A stretch of 64,000 bases of DNA. Source: Methylobacterium tardum. GTDB lineage: Bacteria > Pseudomonadota > Alphaproteobacteria > Rhizobiales > Beijerinckiaceae. A model generated the notes under the pieces. The model was given only the letters and a program-made list of their open reading frames with translations, was not told where the DNA came from and ran no database searches. The position numbers and the translations under genes were made by a program. Every line of letters begins with the position of its first letter. Position 1 is the first letter of the stretch. The stretch covers positions 3,504,001 to 3,568,000 of the forward strand of contig NZ_CP097484.1 of assembly GCF_023546765.1 (NCBI RefSeq), in the 5' to 3' direction. Below, piece after piece: positions 19,914-30,941 of this stretch.

Positions 19914-20687
19914 TCAGGCTTGTCCGCGTCGGGCGGTCAGCCAGGAGGCCAGAAGCACGGCTGCACTCACGAGTCCGACCAGCAGCGTCGAGGCGGCGTT
20001 GATCTCGGGATTCACGCCGAGGCGGACCTCGCTGTAGAGCCGCATCGGCAGCGTCGCCGAGCCCGGGCCCGAGACGAAGCTCGCGATAACGAGGTCGTCG
20101 AGGGACAGGGTGAACGCGAGGAGCGCACCGGCCGCAATCGCCGGTGCCAGCAACGGCAGGGTCACGGTCGTCAGCACGCGGATCGGCGTCGCGCCGAGGT
20201 CGGCGGCCGCCTCCTCGAGGGACCGGTCGAGGCCGCGCAGCCGCGCCGCCACGAGCACGGCCACGAAGCCGGTGCAGAAGGTGGCGTGCGCGATGACGAT
20301 CGTCAGGATGCCGCGATCCAGGCCGATGCCGATGAACATCAGCAGCAGCGACAGGCCGATCATCACCTCGGGCATCACGATCGGCCCGAAGACGAGGCCC
20401 GTGAACAGGGCGCGCCCATGGAATCGGCCGTGCCGCTCCAGAACCAGCGCTGCGAGCGTGCCGAGGATCGTCGCGACGAGGCTCGAGAGGATCGCGACCT
20501 TCAACGAGACCCAGGCCGCGGCAAGCAGGGGCGCGTCGGAGAACAGCGCGCCGTACCAGCGGCCGGACAAGCCGCCCCACACCGTCACGAGGGGCGACGC
20601 GTTGAACGAGTAGGCGATCAGCACCAGGATCGGGGCGTAGAGGAAGCAGAGCCCGGCCACGAGGGCGGTGCGCGTGACCCAGGTCAT
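19914..20687 (-). CDS. ABC transporter permease, polyamine type (PotC-like)
   Basis: A 257-residue binding-protein-dependent permease with about six membrane helices. The EAA loop is LEEAAADLGATPIRVLTTVT, which contacts the ATPase. The N-terminus LYAPILVLIAYSFNAS is typical of PotC/PotI permeases. Its ATG overlaps the stop of the first permease (ATGA). It is the last gene of a Crp-ATPase-permease-permease operon. The polyamine label is by family resemblance only. Confidence 0.85.
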   Translation of the reverse strand: MTWVTRTALVAGLCFLYAPILVLIAYSFNASPLVTVWGGLSGRWYGALFSDAPLLAAAWVSLKVAILSSLVATILGTLAALVLERHGRFHGRALFTGLVFGPIVMPEVMIGLSLLLMFIGIGLDRGILTIVIAHATFCTGFVAVLVAARLRGLDRSLEEAAADLGATPIRVLTTVTLPLLAPAIAAGALLAFTLSLDDLVIASFVSGPGSATLPMRLYSEVRLGVNPEINAASTLLVGLVSAAVLLASWLTARRGQA

Positions 20688-21601
20688 GCCCCCGCGTCCT
20701 CGCCTTCGCCCGCGCGCAGGCTGTCGCGGAACAGGATGACCGGTCCGATGACGATGGCCAGGATCAGGACGGCGACCGCCGAGGCGAGCGGCCAGTCGCG
20801 GTTCGAGAAGAACTCGCTCCACAGCACCCGGCCGAGCATCAGGGTCTCGGACCCGCCGAGCAGGTCCGGGATCACGAACTCGCCGACCATCGGGATGAAG
20901 CACAGGCCGGCGCCGGCCGCGATGCCGGGCAGGCTGAGCGGCAGGGTCACGCTCCAGAACACCCGCGTCGGCGACGCGCCGAGATCCGCGGCGGCCTCGC
21001 GCAGGGTGGGATCGAGGCGGTTCATCACCGCGTAGAGCGGCAGCACCATGAACGGCAGGTAGGCGTAGACGAGGCCGATGATCACCGCCGCGTCCGTGTT
21101 GAGGATCGTCAGCGGCCCGGCGATCAGGCCCAGCCGGAGGAGGACGAGATTGAGCAGGCCCTCCGGCTTGAGGATCGCGATCCAGGCGTAGATGCGGATC
21201 AGGAAGCTCGTCCAGAACGGCACCACCACCAGGGCGACGAGGAGCGGCTGCCAGCGCGACGGAGCCCGCGCGAGGGCGTAGGCCAGTGGGGTGCCGAGCG
21301 CCACGAGGATCAGGCTGCCGAGGCCCGCGTAGCTCAGCGACCCGATGGCGGCGTCGCGGTAGAGTGGGTCAAGATAGAGCGTCGCGTAATTGTCGAGGTT
21401 GAGTCCTTCGAGGAAGATCGACCAGCCTTCGAGGCCGGCCCGCCAGTCGAGCAGCGGCAGGTAGGGCGGGATCGCGGTGGCCGGCTCGGACAGGCTGATC
21501 TTCAGCGTGATCGCGAACGGCAGGAGAAAGAACGCCGACAGCCAGACGAGGGGCGGCAGGCGGACGATCCGGTCGAATACGGTGCGGGGTCTGCCGCTCA
21601 T
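20684..21601 (-). CDS. ABC transporter permease, polyamine type (PotB-like)
   Basis: A 305-residue permease with PotB/PotH character: N-terminal helix PPLVWLSAFFLLPFAITLKI, six predicted helices and the EAA loop LREAAADLGASPTRVFWSVT. The segment VPFWTSFLIRIYAWIAIL is typical of the subfamily. It follows the ATPase gene by 67 bases and overlaps the next permease by four. Confidence 0.87.
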   Translation of the reverse strand: MSGRPRTVFDRIVRLPPLVWLSAFFLLPFAITLKISLSEPATAIPPYLPLLDWRAGLEGWSIFLEGLNLDNYATLYLDPLYRDAAIGSLSYAGLGSLILVALGTPLAYALARAPSRWQPLLVALVVVPFWTSFLIRIYAWIAILKPEGLLNLVLLRLGLIAGPLTILNTDAAVIIGLVYAYLPFMVLPLYAVMNRLDPTLREAAADLGASPTRVFWSVTLPLSLPGIAAGAGLCFIPMVGEFVIPDLLGGSETLMLGRVLWSEFFSNRDWPLASAVAVLILAIVIGPVILFRDSLRAGEGEDAGA

Positions 21602-21668
21602 GACGGCTGCGCGCCGGATGCGGACGACCGGGATGCGCGGGACCTCTCGCGCCTGAACAAAGACGCGC

Positions 21669-22730
21669 TCATGCGGGCAGGATCACTGCAGCGCCGGCCG
21701 CGAAGCCGGCGCGTGTGTCGGAACCGATCGGAGGAACAGCGTCCCCGGGTCGCCCGCTGGACCGCAGGGTCGTGCCGTCCGGCATACGCAGCGTCCGGCG
21801 CAGACGGTCACCCAGAAAGGTCGCGTCCGCGACCACGACCGGCAGCCCCTCCAGACCTCCGAGAACGATGTCCTCCGGCCGGACGGCGACCACCACCGCG
21901 GCGTCGTCCGCAAGCGGCGCTCCGACGGTCCCATGCACCGTGCCGTAGGCCGTCTTGACTGCGCGGACGCCGTCGGGCCCCTCGGGGCCGAGCGTGCCGG
22001 CGATGAGGTTCACGTCGCCGAGCAATCCTGCCACGAAGCGGCTGGCCGGCCGGCGATAGAGTTCCGCCGGCGGCCCGACCTGGACGAGCCGGCCCGCCTC
22101 CATGACGCCGATCCGGTCGGCCAGCATCATCGCCTCCTCGGGATCATGGGTCACGACCACGAAGGCGGTGCCCAGGCGTCTTTGCACGGACCGCAACTCG
22201 CCCTGGGTCTCTTCACGCAAGCCGCGATCCAGGGCGCCGAGGGGCTCGTCGAGGAGCAGCACCTTGGGCTCGCGGGCGAGCGCGCGGGCCAGGGCGACGC
22301 GCTGCCGCTGGCCGCCCGAGAGGGTGTCGGGACGGCGGCCGCCGAAGCCGTCGAGGCGGACGAGGCGCAGCAGATCCGCCACCCGCGTCGTGGCTGCGTC
22401 CCGGCCCAGACCCTTCAGACCGTAACCGATATTGGCCGCCACGCTCATGTGCGGGAAGAGCGCGTAGGACTGGAACATCATGTTCACGGGGCGACGATGC
22501 GGCGGCAGCCCGGTGAGATCCTGCTCGCCGAGGCAGATGCGACCGGCCGTCGGCGCCTCGAAGCCTGCGATCATGCGCAGGAGGGTGCTCTTCCCGCAGC
22601 CAGACGGGCCCAGCAGGCAGAAGAACTCCCCGGGCTCGAGGTCGAGCGTCACCGCGTCGACGGCGCGGTGGCCGCCGAAGCGCTTGCTCACATCCTGAAG
22701 CCGCAGGCGCGGCGCCGGCGCACCCGACAA
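21669..22730 (-). CDS. ABC transporter ATPase, polyamine type (PotA-like), TTG start
   Basis: A 353-residue nucleotide-binding subunit. Walker A is [14 protein letters not shown], the signature [14 protein letters not shown], Walker B VLLLDEPLGALD and the switch His VVTHDPEEAM. A C-terminal TOBE-like domain (VVVAVRPEDIVLGG) follows. No ATG fits the family N-terminus. A TTG at 22730, four bases after the regulator stop, gives LSGAPAPRLRLQDVSKRFGG, so a rare start tightly coupled to the regulator is inferred. No periplasmic binding protein gene is nearby. Confidence 0.83.
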   Translation of the reverse strand: MSGAPAPRLRLQDVSKRFGGHRAVDAVTLDLEPGEFFCLLGPSGCGKSTLLRMIAGFEAPTAGRICLGEQDLTGLPPHRRPVNMMFQSYALFPHMSVAANIGYGLKGLGRDAATTRVADLLRLVRLDGFGGRRPDTLSGGQRQRVALARALAREPKVLLLDEPLGALDRGLREETQGELRSVQRRLGTAFVVVTHDPEEAMMLADRIGVMEAGRLVQVGPPAELYRRPASRFVAGLLGDVNLIAGTLGPEGPDGVRAVKTAYGTVHGTVGAPLADDAAVVVAVRPEDIVLGGLEGLPVVVADATFLGDRLRRTLRMPDGTTLRSSGRPGDAVPPIGSDTRAGFAAGAAVILPA

Positions 22731-22734
22731 GAGA

Positions 22735-23421
22735 TCAGGAATCCTCGCGCAGCGCCTCGGCGACGCGCGCTTCGAGGAGGTCCGGCCGGCGCAGGACCAG
22801 CGCGCCGCGGGTGCGATCGACCAGCCCTTCCGCGGCCATCGCGGTGAACTCACGGGTGACCTGCTCGCGGCGGCAGCCGATCCGGGCGGCGAGGACATGG
22901 TGATAGGGCGGCGGCGAGACGACCCGCTCGCCGGAGGCGCCGGTGCGCGGGACCGAGAGGCGCAGCAATTCGGCGTAGAGGCGGTGCTTCAGGTCGAGCA
23001 GCGCGTGCTCCATCAGCCGGGTGTTCAGCTCGCGCACGCGCTTCGCCAGCAGCCGGAACAGCCGGTCCGCGATCGCTTCCGAGGCGAAGACCATCTGCCG
23101 GAACACCGCGGCCGGCACGACGCAGACCTCGCCGCGGGTCAGCGCCGTGACGTTGGCCGAGCGGCCGATCCCGTCGATCGCCGCCAGCTCGCCGAAGAAC
23201 GCGCCGCCGCGCATCTCGCCGAGGATCACCTCCTTGCCGGACTGGGTCCGGTTCAGGATGCGGACTTCGCCGGTGGCGATGAAATAGACGTCGGTGGAGA
23301 TGTCGTCGAAGTCGGCGAGAACCTCGTTCTCGTCGAAGCGCCGCCAATGGCAGCGGGCCTCGTAGGTGCTGAGCTCGATGCCCGGATCCTTGAAGAAGGG
23401 TATCGTCCCCAACCGCGCCAT
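22735..23421 (-). CDS. Crp/Fnr-family transcriptional regulator
   Basis: A 228-residue regulator with a cyclic-nucleotide-binding-type beta barrel (VYFIATGEVRILNRTQSGKE, then GGAFFGELAAIDGIGRSANV) and a C-terminal helix-turn-helix (VLAARIGCRREQVTREFTAM). No Fnr-type cysteine cluster is visible. The ATG at 23421 gives the family-length N-terminus MARLGTIPFF. It is the first gene of the ABC operon, so it may couple nucleotide or redox signalling to transport and may control itself. The ligand is unknown. Confidence 0.85.
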   Translation of the reverse strand: MARLGTIPFFKDPGIELSTYEARCHWRRFDENEVLADFDDISTDVYFIATGEVRILNRTQSGKEVILGEMRGGAFFGELAAIDGIGRSANVTALTRGEVCVVPAAVFRQMVFASEAIADRLFRLLAKRVRELNTRLMEHALLDLKHRLYAELLRLSVPRTGASGERVVSPPPYHHVLAARIGCRREQVTREFTAMAAEGLVDRTRGALVLRRPDLLEARVAEALREDS

Positions 23422-23665
23422 CGATCGTGTTCCCTCAACTCCGGCCTCCGTCCCTGCCCTGACGGGTGCTGGCCAGCAGATCTGGGGACGGGAACAGCCC
23501 GCACAGCGACGCCAGCATCGCAACGACGATGCTCGATCGATTGGGCAATCGTGATCGTGACCGTCGCGCGCAGGCCGGTCAAGCCGCGCGCCGCTGAACA
23601 GGAGTTTATTAGCGTGGATCAGGTCGCAGGGCTAAATTCCTGACCCGCTGCCGCGGGCGGATTCG

Positions 23666-24580
23666 ATGCACCAAGACGTCACATGTGAGCACCTGGACCG
23701 CGACCCGGTCGGCACGACGGCGCCGCGCCTCCAGGCCACGCTGGCCGTTCCGTTCGAGCGCTCCGGACGCAGCCTGCATTCCGGTCGGCACGCGACCGTG
23801 CGCGTCAGCCCGGCGCCGGCCGACCACGGCATCGTGTTCCGTCGCCGCCTGAAGGATGGGCGTGCCGTCGACGTGCCGGCGCAATGGCATTTCCGCGAGT
23901 CGCAGCCGCTCTCCTCGGCGATCCGGCGCGACGGCGTCCTGGTCCGGACGATCGAGCATCTGATGGCTGCGCTGAGCGCGCTGCGCATCGATAACGTCAT
24001 CGCCGAAATCGATGCGGACGAGTTGCCGATCTTCGACGGCAGCGCCACACCCTGGTGTGAAGCGATCCGCGCCGCGCGACGGAGCGAACAGGGCCAACCG
24101 TGCCGGGTGATCCGGGTTCAGCGGGCCGTGGCGGTTGAACATGGCCAAAGGCGTTTGGAGATCCGGCCCGGTGCCGGTCTTCACGTGACCGGCCACATCG
24201 CGCTCGCGCATTTCGGATCGATCGACTGGTCAGGTGCCATCACGCCGGATTCCTTCGAGCGCGAGATCGCGCCCGCGCGCAGCTTCGGCCGGTACGTCCG
24301 GGCCATGGCCGGGCGGGCCTATGGCTACATGATGCAGAACGACTTCCTGCAGGGCGTGTCGCCGCGGTCGGCGGCGCTGCTGGTGCGCGGGCGGGTGCTC
24401 GGCGGGATGCGCTTGCCCGGGGAGCCGGTCCGGCATCGCATTCTCGACCTTGTCGGCGATCTGGCCCTGGCGGGCCACCCGATCGAGGGACGGATCACCG
24501 CGCTCCATACCGGACATGAGCTGAATCACGCCCTGGTTGCGGCCTTGATGCGCGACACCACGGCCTGGGTCCTGGCCTGA
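23666..24580 (+). CDS. Divergent LpxC paralogue (UDP-3-O-acyl-GlcNAc deacetylase family)
   Basis: This 304-residue protein belongs to the LpxC zinc deacetylase family of lipid A synthesis. The catalytic Glu-His pair is in VRTIEHLMAALSALR (E97, H98). Zinc ligands are in PVRHRILDLVGDLALAG (H257, D261) and the third catalytic His in HTGHELNHAL (H284). The lysine normally following the first zinc His is arginine here (R258). The N-terminal SGRSLHSGRHATVRV matches the substrate-binding start. It is not beside cell-division genes as the housekeeping lpxC usually is, so it is probably a second copy. Confidence 0.8.
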   Translation: MHQDVTCEHLDRDPVGTTAPRLQATLAVPFERSGRSLHSGRHATVRVSPAPADHGIVFRRRLKDGRAVDVPAQWHFRESQPLSSAIRRDGVLVRTIEHLMAALSALRIDNVIAEIDADELPIFDGSATPWCEAIRAARRSEQGQPCRVIRVQRAVAVEHGQRRLEIRPGAGLHVTGHIALAHFGSIDWSGAITPDSFEREIAPARSFGRYVRAMAGRAYGYMMQNDFLQGVSPRSAALLVRGRVLGGMRLPGEPVRHRILDLVGDLALAGHPIEGRITALHTGHELNHALVAALMRDTTAWVLA

Positions 24581-24604
24581 CCGCCTAAAACGATCGGCGT
24601 GCAG

Positions 24605-25666
24605 TCAGGCCGTGGCGCGAACGGGCGTTTCGCAGGCGACAGCAACAGGGCCGAAGGCGCGCACGAGGTCGGCGTCGAGTTTCGGGCCCATGCGCTCCAG
24701 GATCGCGTAAGCCTCGTGCACGGATTTCGGCGCCTTGTAGGGGCGCGCCTCGATGAGCGCCGCGAAGATGTCGCAGATCGTGATCAGCCGCACCAGATCG
24801 GGGATGTCCCGACCGCGGAGTCCATCCGGGTAGCCCGAGCCGTCGAGAAATTCGTGGTGCGAGCGGACGACCGACAGGATCAGCGGATCGTAAGTCTCAC
24901 CCCGGAGCATGTCGTGGCCGAGCGCCGGATGGCGGTCCATCTCCAGGCGCTCGTCAGGCGTCAGCGGCGCCGGCTTGTTCAGGATCGCCAGCGGAATCTT
25001 GGCCTTGCCGATATCGTGCAGCAGCGCACCCTTCACCAGATGGCGCGAATCCGAGTCCTTGAGGCCGAGCGTCCCCGCGAAGGCGGCGGCGAGGCCGGCC
25101 ACGCTCAGGCAGTGCCGATGGGTCACGTCGTCGAAGCTCTCGGCGACCCTGAGCCAGTCGCGGATCTTCGCCTCGCGGACCGCCCGATTCACCAGGGCGG
25201 CGCCGGTTTCGACAATGGCGGGCGCCGGCGCGCAATCGGCGCGGAACATGAGGGCGAACGCGTCCCGGGCTTCGCCGGCCTGCGCTCGCAACGTGCCCGC
25301 CGGCGCGGCGATTCGGCCGCCGGTCATGGTCGCAACCGCGTTCATCAGCATCGCGGCCGCCACAGAGGCCGGCAGGACCCGCGTCGCGCCGAGGGCGGTC
25401 GCCTGAATCTCGCCGCGGCCAAGATTGCCGTGGACGAGAGCCAGAAAGGGTGTCGCCGGACCGCGCACGGTCGCGAGCGCTTCGCGCAGGCGCCGCACCG
25501 ATTCCGACGTCAGCGCGCTCACGTCGCTAATGACCAGGGCCGCACCCGCGGGAGGCGAAGCTCTGCCGTACAGATCATGGAGCGCGACGTCTCCATCCGC
25601 GCCGAGATTGCGCGCGAGACGCTCGGCGCGGGCCAGATCGTCGGTCAGGATCAGTGTCCGTCCCAA
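24605..25666 (-). CDS. HD-GYP domain protein, putative cyclic-di-GMP phosphodiesterase
   Basis: A 353-residue protein. Residues 1-115 look like a degenerate receiver domain (LILTDDLARAERLARNLGAD). Residues 175-340 form an HD-GYP hydrolase with the metal pair in GALLHDIGKAKIP (H217, D218) and the diagnostic HHEFLDGSGYPDGLRG. The start codon is a TTG at 25666 with GGGAG seven bases upstream. It is convergent with the LpxC paralogue and divergent from the ABC-F gene. It probably lowers cyclic-di-GMP, affecting motility or surface behaviour. Confidence 0.85.
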   Translation of the reverse strand: MGRTLILTDDLARAERLARNLGADGDVALHDLYGRASPPAGAALVISDVSALTSESVRRLREALATVRGPATPFLALVHGNLGRGEIQATALGATRVLPASVAAAMLMNAVATMTGGRIAAPAGTLRAQAGEARDAFALMFRADCAPAPAIVETGAALVNRAVREAKIRDWLRVAESFDDVTHRHCLSVAGLAAAFAGTLGLKDSDSRHLVKGALLHDIGKAKIPLAILNKPAPLTPDERLEMDRHPALGHDMLRGETYDPLILSVVRSHHEFLDGSGYPDGLRGRDIPDLVRLITICDIFAALIEARPYKAPKSVHEAYAILERMGPKLDADLVRAFGPVAVACETPVRATA

Positions 25667-25773
25667 GACTTCGCTCCCGCCATACGCTCAGATCCGAGCG
25701 TAAGAGTTCCGCACCTCACGGCCTGCCAGCGCACGGCGCATCGCGATGCGATGAACTGAGGCTTATGTCTGCA

Positions 25774-25806
25774 ATCGGACGAACGGAACAACCAGTTCCG
25801 CCCGAT
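25774..25806. promoter_or_regulatory. Interrupted inverted repeat in divergent promoter region
   Basis: CGGAAC at 25784-25789 and GTTCCG at 25795-25800 form a perfect inverted repeat around aacca, flanked by an outer pair ATCGG (25774-25778) and CCGAT (25802-25806). It lies in the 325-base gap between the HD-GYP gene and the ABC-F gene. It could be a dimeric operator or a leader hairpin. The rest of the gap shows nothing I can name. Confidence 0.45.
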
Positions 25807-25991
25807 CACTGATGCGCTGGCGAACATTTGCTTCCGGATCGATGCGATTCCGTTAAGATTGCAGCAGATCATCGGCTTTTCCGGTGCCGTGCGCAGTCGC
25901 GACGATGAACGAATGCTTGCGGCTCGCGAAGCGTCGGCGCGCCGCGTAAGCAGCGCTTGCCTCGCCGCGTCCGGGCGGCCAGAAGGCCGCC

Positions 25992-27857
25992 ATGCTGCGC
26001 GTCAATGACCTCTCCTATCGCATCGGCGACCGCCTGATTCTCGACGCCGCGACCTTCACGATCCCGGAGGGCGCCCGAGTCGGCCTCGTGGGGCGCAACG
26101 GCGCCGGCAAGACGACGCTGTTCAAGGCCATCCTGGGCGATCTGCCGGTGGACGCGAAATCCATCTCGCTGCCCAAAGGCATGCGGATCGGCGCCGTCGC
26201 ACAGGAGGCGCCCGCCGGCCCGGAGACCCTGCACACCGTCGTGCTCGCCGCCGACACGGAGCGCGCCCGGCTCATGGCCGAGGCCGAGCACGCCGACGGG
26301 TTGCGGCGGGCCGAGATCGAAACCCGCTTGGTGGATATCGGCGCGCATTCGGCGCCGGCGCGCGCCGCCGCGATCCTGCACGGGCTGGGGTTCGACGCGG
26401 CCGCCCAGGCGCGGCCCTGCTCGGACTTCTCCGGCGGCTGGCGCATGCGGGTGGCCCTGGCCGCGGTCCTGTTCTCGGAGCCGGACCTGCTGCTGCTCGA
26501 TGAGCCGACCAACTACCTCGACATCGAGGGCACCCTCTGGCTGTACGATTACCTGGAGCGCTATCCGCGCACCGCGATCATCATCAGCCACGACCGCGAC
26601 CTGCTCGACACCAGCGTCGATCACATCCTGCATCTCGACCGGGGAAAGCTGGCGATCTACCGCGGCGGCTACACGAGCTTTGCCAAACAGCTGTCCGAGA
26701 AGCGGGTCCTCCAGGCCAAGGCCAAGGCCAAGCAGGATGCCGAGCGGGCGCATCTCCAGAGCTTCATCGACCGGTTCAAGGCAAAGGCCACCAAGGCCCG
26801 GCAGGCCCAGTCGCGCGTGAAGCGCCTCGCCAAGATGGAGCCGATCGCGGCCCTGCTCGAGGACGACGTGCCGGTGATCCACCTGCCGAGTCCCGAGAAG
26901 CCGCTCTCGCCGCCGATCGTAGCCATGGAGCGCGTCAAGGCCGGCTACGGCGACCGCATCGTGCTCACGGGCCTCGATCTCAGCCTCGCCCCGGACGACC
27001 GGGTGGCGCTGCTCGGTGCCAACGGCAACGGCAAGTCGACCTTCTGCAAGCTGATCGGCGGCCGGCTCGGGCCGCTTGTCGGCGAGGTGAAGCGCTCGTC
27101 CAAGATGGAGGTCGCCTACTTCGCCCAGCACCAGCTCGGCGAGCTGCGACCGGCCGAGAGTGCCTACGCGCATGTCCGGACGCTCATGCCGGACGTGCCG
27201 GAAGCCAAGGTCCGCGCCGCGACGGCGCGCCTCGGCTTCGGCGCCAACAAATCCGATACGCCGGTGGAGAAGCTCTCGGGCGGCGAGAAGGCGCGCCTGC
27301 TCATGGGGCTCGCGGCGTTCCACGGACCCCATCTGCTCATCCTCGGCGAGCCGACCAACCACCTCGACATCGAGAGCCGTCAGGCCCTCGCCGAGGCGAT
27401 CAACGACTACGAGGGCGCTGTCATTCTCGTCTCCCACGACCGCTTCCTGGTCGAGGCCTGCGCCGACCGGCTGTGGCTGGTCGCGGATGGCACGGTGAAG
27501 ACCTTCGACGGCGACATGGACGATTACCGTCGGTTCGTCCTGTCGGGGCCGGAGCGGGAGGCGGAGCGCGATCCCGAACCGGCCGGCGGCCAGAAGGCCG
27601 AGGCGCGCCGCGCCGGTGTCGAGCGCCGCGCCGCCCTGGCGCCCCTGCGCAAGCGCCTGGAGGCGATCGAGGCGCGCATGGCCAAGCTCACCGCCGCGAT
27701 CCAGAAGATCGACGCCGCGCTGGAGGATGGCTCCGCCTTCCGGGAGAACGCCACCAAGGCCGGTGAAATCGCCAAGATGCGGTCGGACGCCGCGGGCGCG
27801 CTGGCCGCCGCCGAGGAGGAATGGCTGACGGTCAGCGCCGAGATCGAGGCGGCCTGA
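25992..27857 (+). CDS. ABC-F family ATPase (ribosome-associated, YheS/Uup-like)
   Basis: A 621-residue soluble protein with two ABC domains and no membrane segments. Domain 1 has Walker A GLVGRNGAGKTTL, signature FSGGWRMRVALAAV and Walker B LLLLDEPTNYLD. Domain 2 has GANGNGKSTF and LSGGEKARLLMGLA, but its Walker B reads LLILGEPTNHLD, with glycine replacing the aspartate. A charged inter-domain linker (residues about 235-285) and a C-terminal coiled coil with ALAPLRKRLEAIEARMAKL are as expected. ABC-F proteins act on ribosomes. It is convergent with dgdA. Confidence 0.88.
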   Translation: MLRVNDLSYRIGDRLILDAATFTIPEGARVGLVGRNGAGKTTLFKAILGDLPVDAKSISLPKGMRIGAVAQEAPAGPETLHTVVLAADTERARLMAEAEHADGLRRAEIETRLVDIGAHSAPARAAAILHGLGFDAAAQARPCSDFSGGWRMRVALAAVLFSEPDLLLLDEPTNYLDIEGTLWLYDYLERYPRTAIIISHDRDLLDTSVDHILHLDRGKLAIYRGGYTSFAKQLSEKRVLQAKAKAKQDAERAHLQSFIDRFKAKATKARQAQSRVKRLAKMEPIAALLEDDVPVIHLPSPEKPLSPPIVAMERVKAGYGDRIVLTGLDLSLAPDDRVALLGANGNGKSTFCKLIGGRLGPLVGEVKRSSKMEVAYFAQHQLGELRPAESAYAHVRTLMPDVPEAKVRAATARLGFGANKSDTPVEKLSGGEKARLLMGLAAFHGPHLLILGEPTNHLDIESRQALAEAINDYEGAVILVSHDRFLVEACADRLWLVADGTVKTFDGDMDDYRRFVLSGPEREAERDPEPAGGQKAEARRAGVERRAALAPLRKRLEAIEARMAKLTAAIQKIDAALEDGSAFRENATKAGEIAKMRSDAAGALAAAEEEWLTVSAEIEAA

Positions 27858-27900
27858 ACCGCAGCGTTCGTTGCGCCGACCGCGGTCACGCGGCTCGGCC

Positions 27901-30152
<2,252 letters not shown>

Positions 30153-30184
30153 GCGGACCACCCCAGTCTCGCCGGACGGCAGAG

Positions 30185-30204
30185 GCCCGCTCGCGAGAGC
30201 GGGC
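30185..30204. terminator. GC-rich hairpin after dgdR, possible terminator
   Basis: GCCCGCTC at 30185-30192 pairs perfectly with GAGCGGGC at 30197-30204 across the stable tetraloop GCGA. It sits 33 bases after the dgdR stop, between convergent genes. No T-run follows, so it may be a bidirectional terminator-like barrier or an mRNA-end structure. Confidence 0.5.
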
Positions 30205-30260
30205 GGCGCGTCCTGGATCAGGCCATCGCGCGCACGCGATCCCGGCTCGCGGAACCGCGC

Positions 30261-30941
30261 CTACTCCTCGTCGGGATCACGCGGCCAGAACAGCAGAATG
30301 TCATCGTTGTCGATGTTGATCCAGTTGATGTGTGTATCGGGATGATCTTCGCTGAATCTTCTGAAATGCACGTCGTTGCAGAGCAGATAGATATCCTTCT
30401 CGAGCCCATCAAAGCCGCCATCGGCCGCGATCTTGCTGAGCGCGGTCTTGAAATCGGTGTCCGCAAGCTGGAGGCCACGGAATTTCCGGCCTGCGATGTC
30501 CGGGAATGCGGCGCTCCAAGCGGCCATCACGCGCGGATTGTCGTATCGAACGAGCGTATCCGTACCGACCTTACGGAACGGCGTGTGGTCGAGCCGCACG
30601 TCCTCGCTCCAATTCCGGTTCGCAGCGGCGGTCGTCTTCGTCGTCTCCGGCGACACGACGGGCGTCGTTGCCACCGTACTCGCCATCACGGCGCCCGTGG
30701 CCTGCGGTCCGCGGCCATACCGGACATCGGAATCGGCCGCCTCGACCGTCGCTGTCTTCGCCTCGGCCAGCGATAGCACGGCGCCGGCAGCCTCGGGCGA
30801 AAGCGTGTAGATCGACCGCGGATCGAGGGCGACGGGCACACTCGGTGAGACCTCCTTGGTGAGGGTCAGTGAAGCGGTCTCGGGGTGCTGCGTTTTCAGT
30901 GCCGTTCCGGAAAGCGCAGCCGCCGGAAATAAGTAATCCAT
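30261..30941 (-). CDS. Hypothetical protein, 226 residues
   Basis: No family was recognised. The ATG at 30941 is chosen because GGAG lies eight bases upstream; in-frame starts exist at 30959 and 31004. The first half is low-complexity, Thr/Ala/Val-rich and probably disordered. The C-terminal 100 residues look folded, with aromatic and charged residues (DNPRVMAAWSAAFPDIAGRK, DIYLLCNDVHFRRFSEDHPD) and an acidic end (NDDILLFWPRDPDEE). No signal peptide or membrane helix is clear. Confidence 0.6.
   Translation of the reverse strand: MDYLFPAAALSGTALKTQHPETASLTLTKEVSPSVPVALDPRSIYTLSPEAAGAVLSLAEAKTATVEAADSDVRYGRGPQATGAVMASTVATTPVVSPETTKTTAAANRNWSEDVRLDHTPFRKVGTDTLVRYDNPRVMAAWSAAFPDIAGRKFRGLQLADTDFKTALSKIAADGGFDGLEKDIYLLCNDVHFRRFSEDHPDTHINWINIDNDDILLFWPRDPDEE

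Noticed and set aside
27876..27891. Small CCGCG/CGCGG hairpin between the ABC-F gene and dgdA as a terminator
   Set aside because: Only five base pairs, no T-run, and such stems are common by chance at this GC content.
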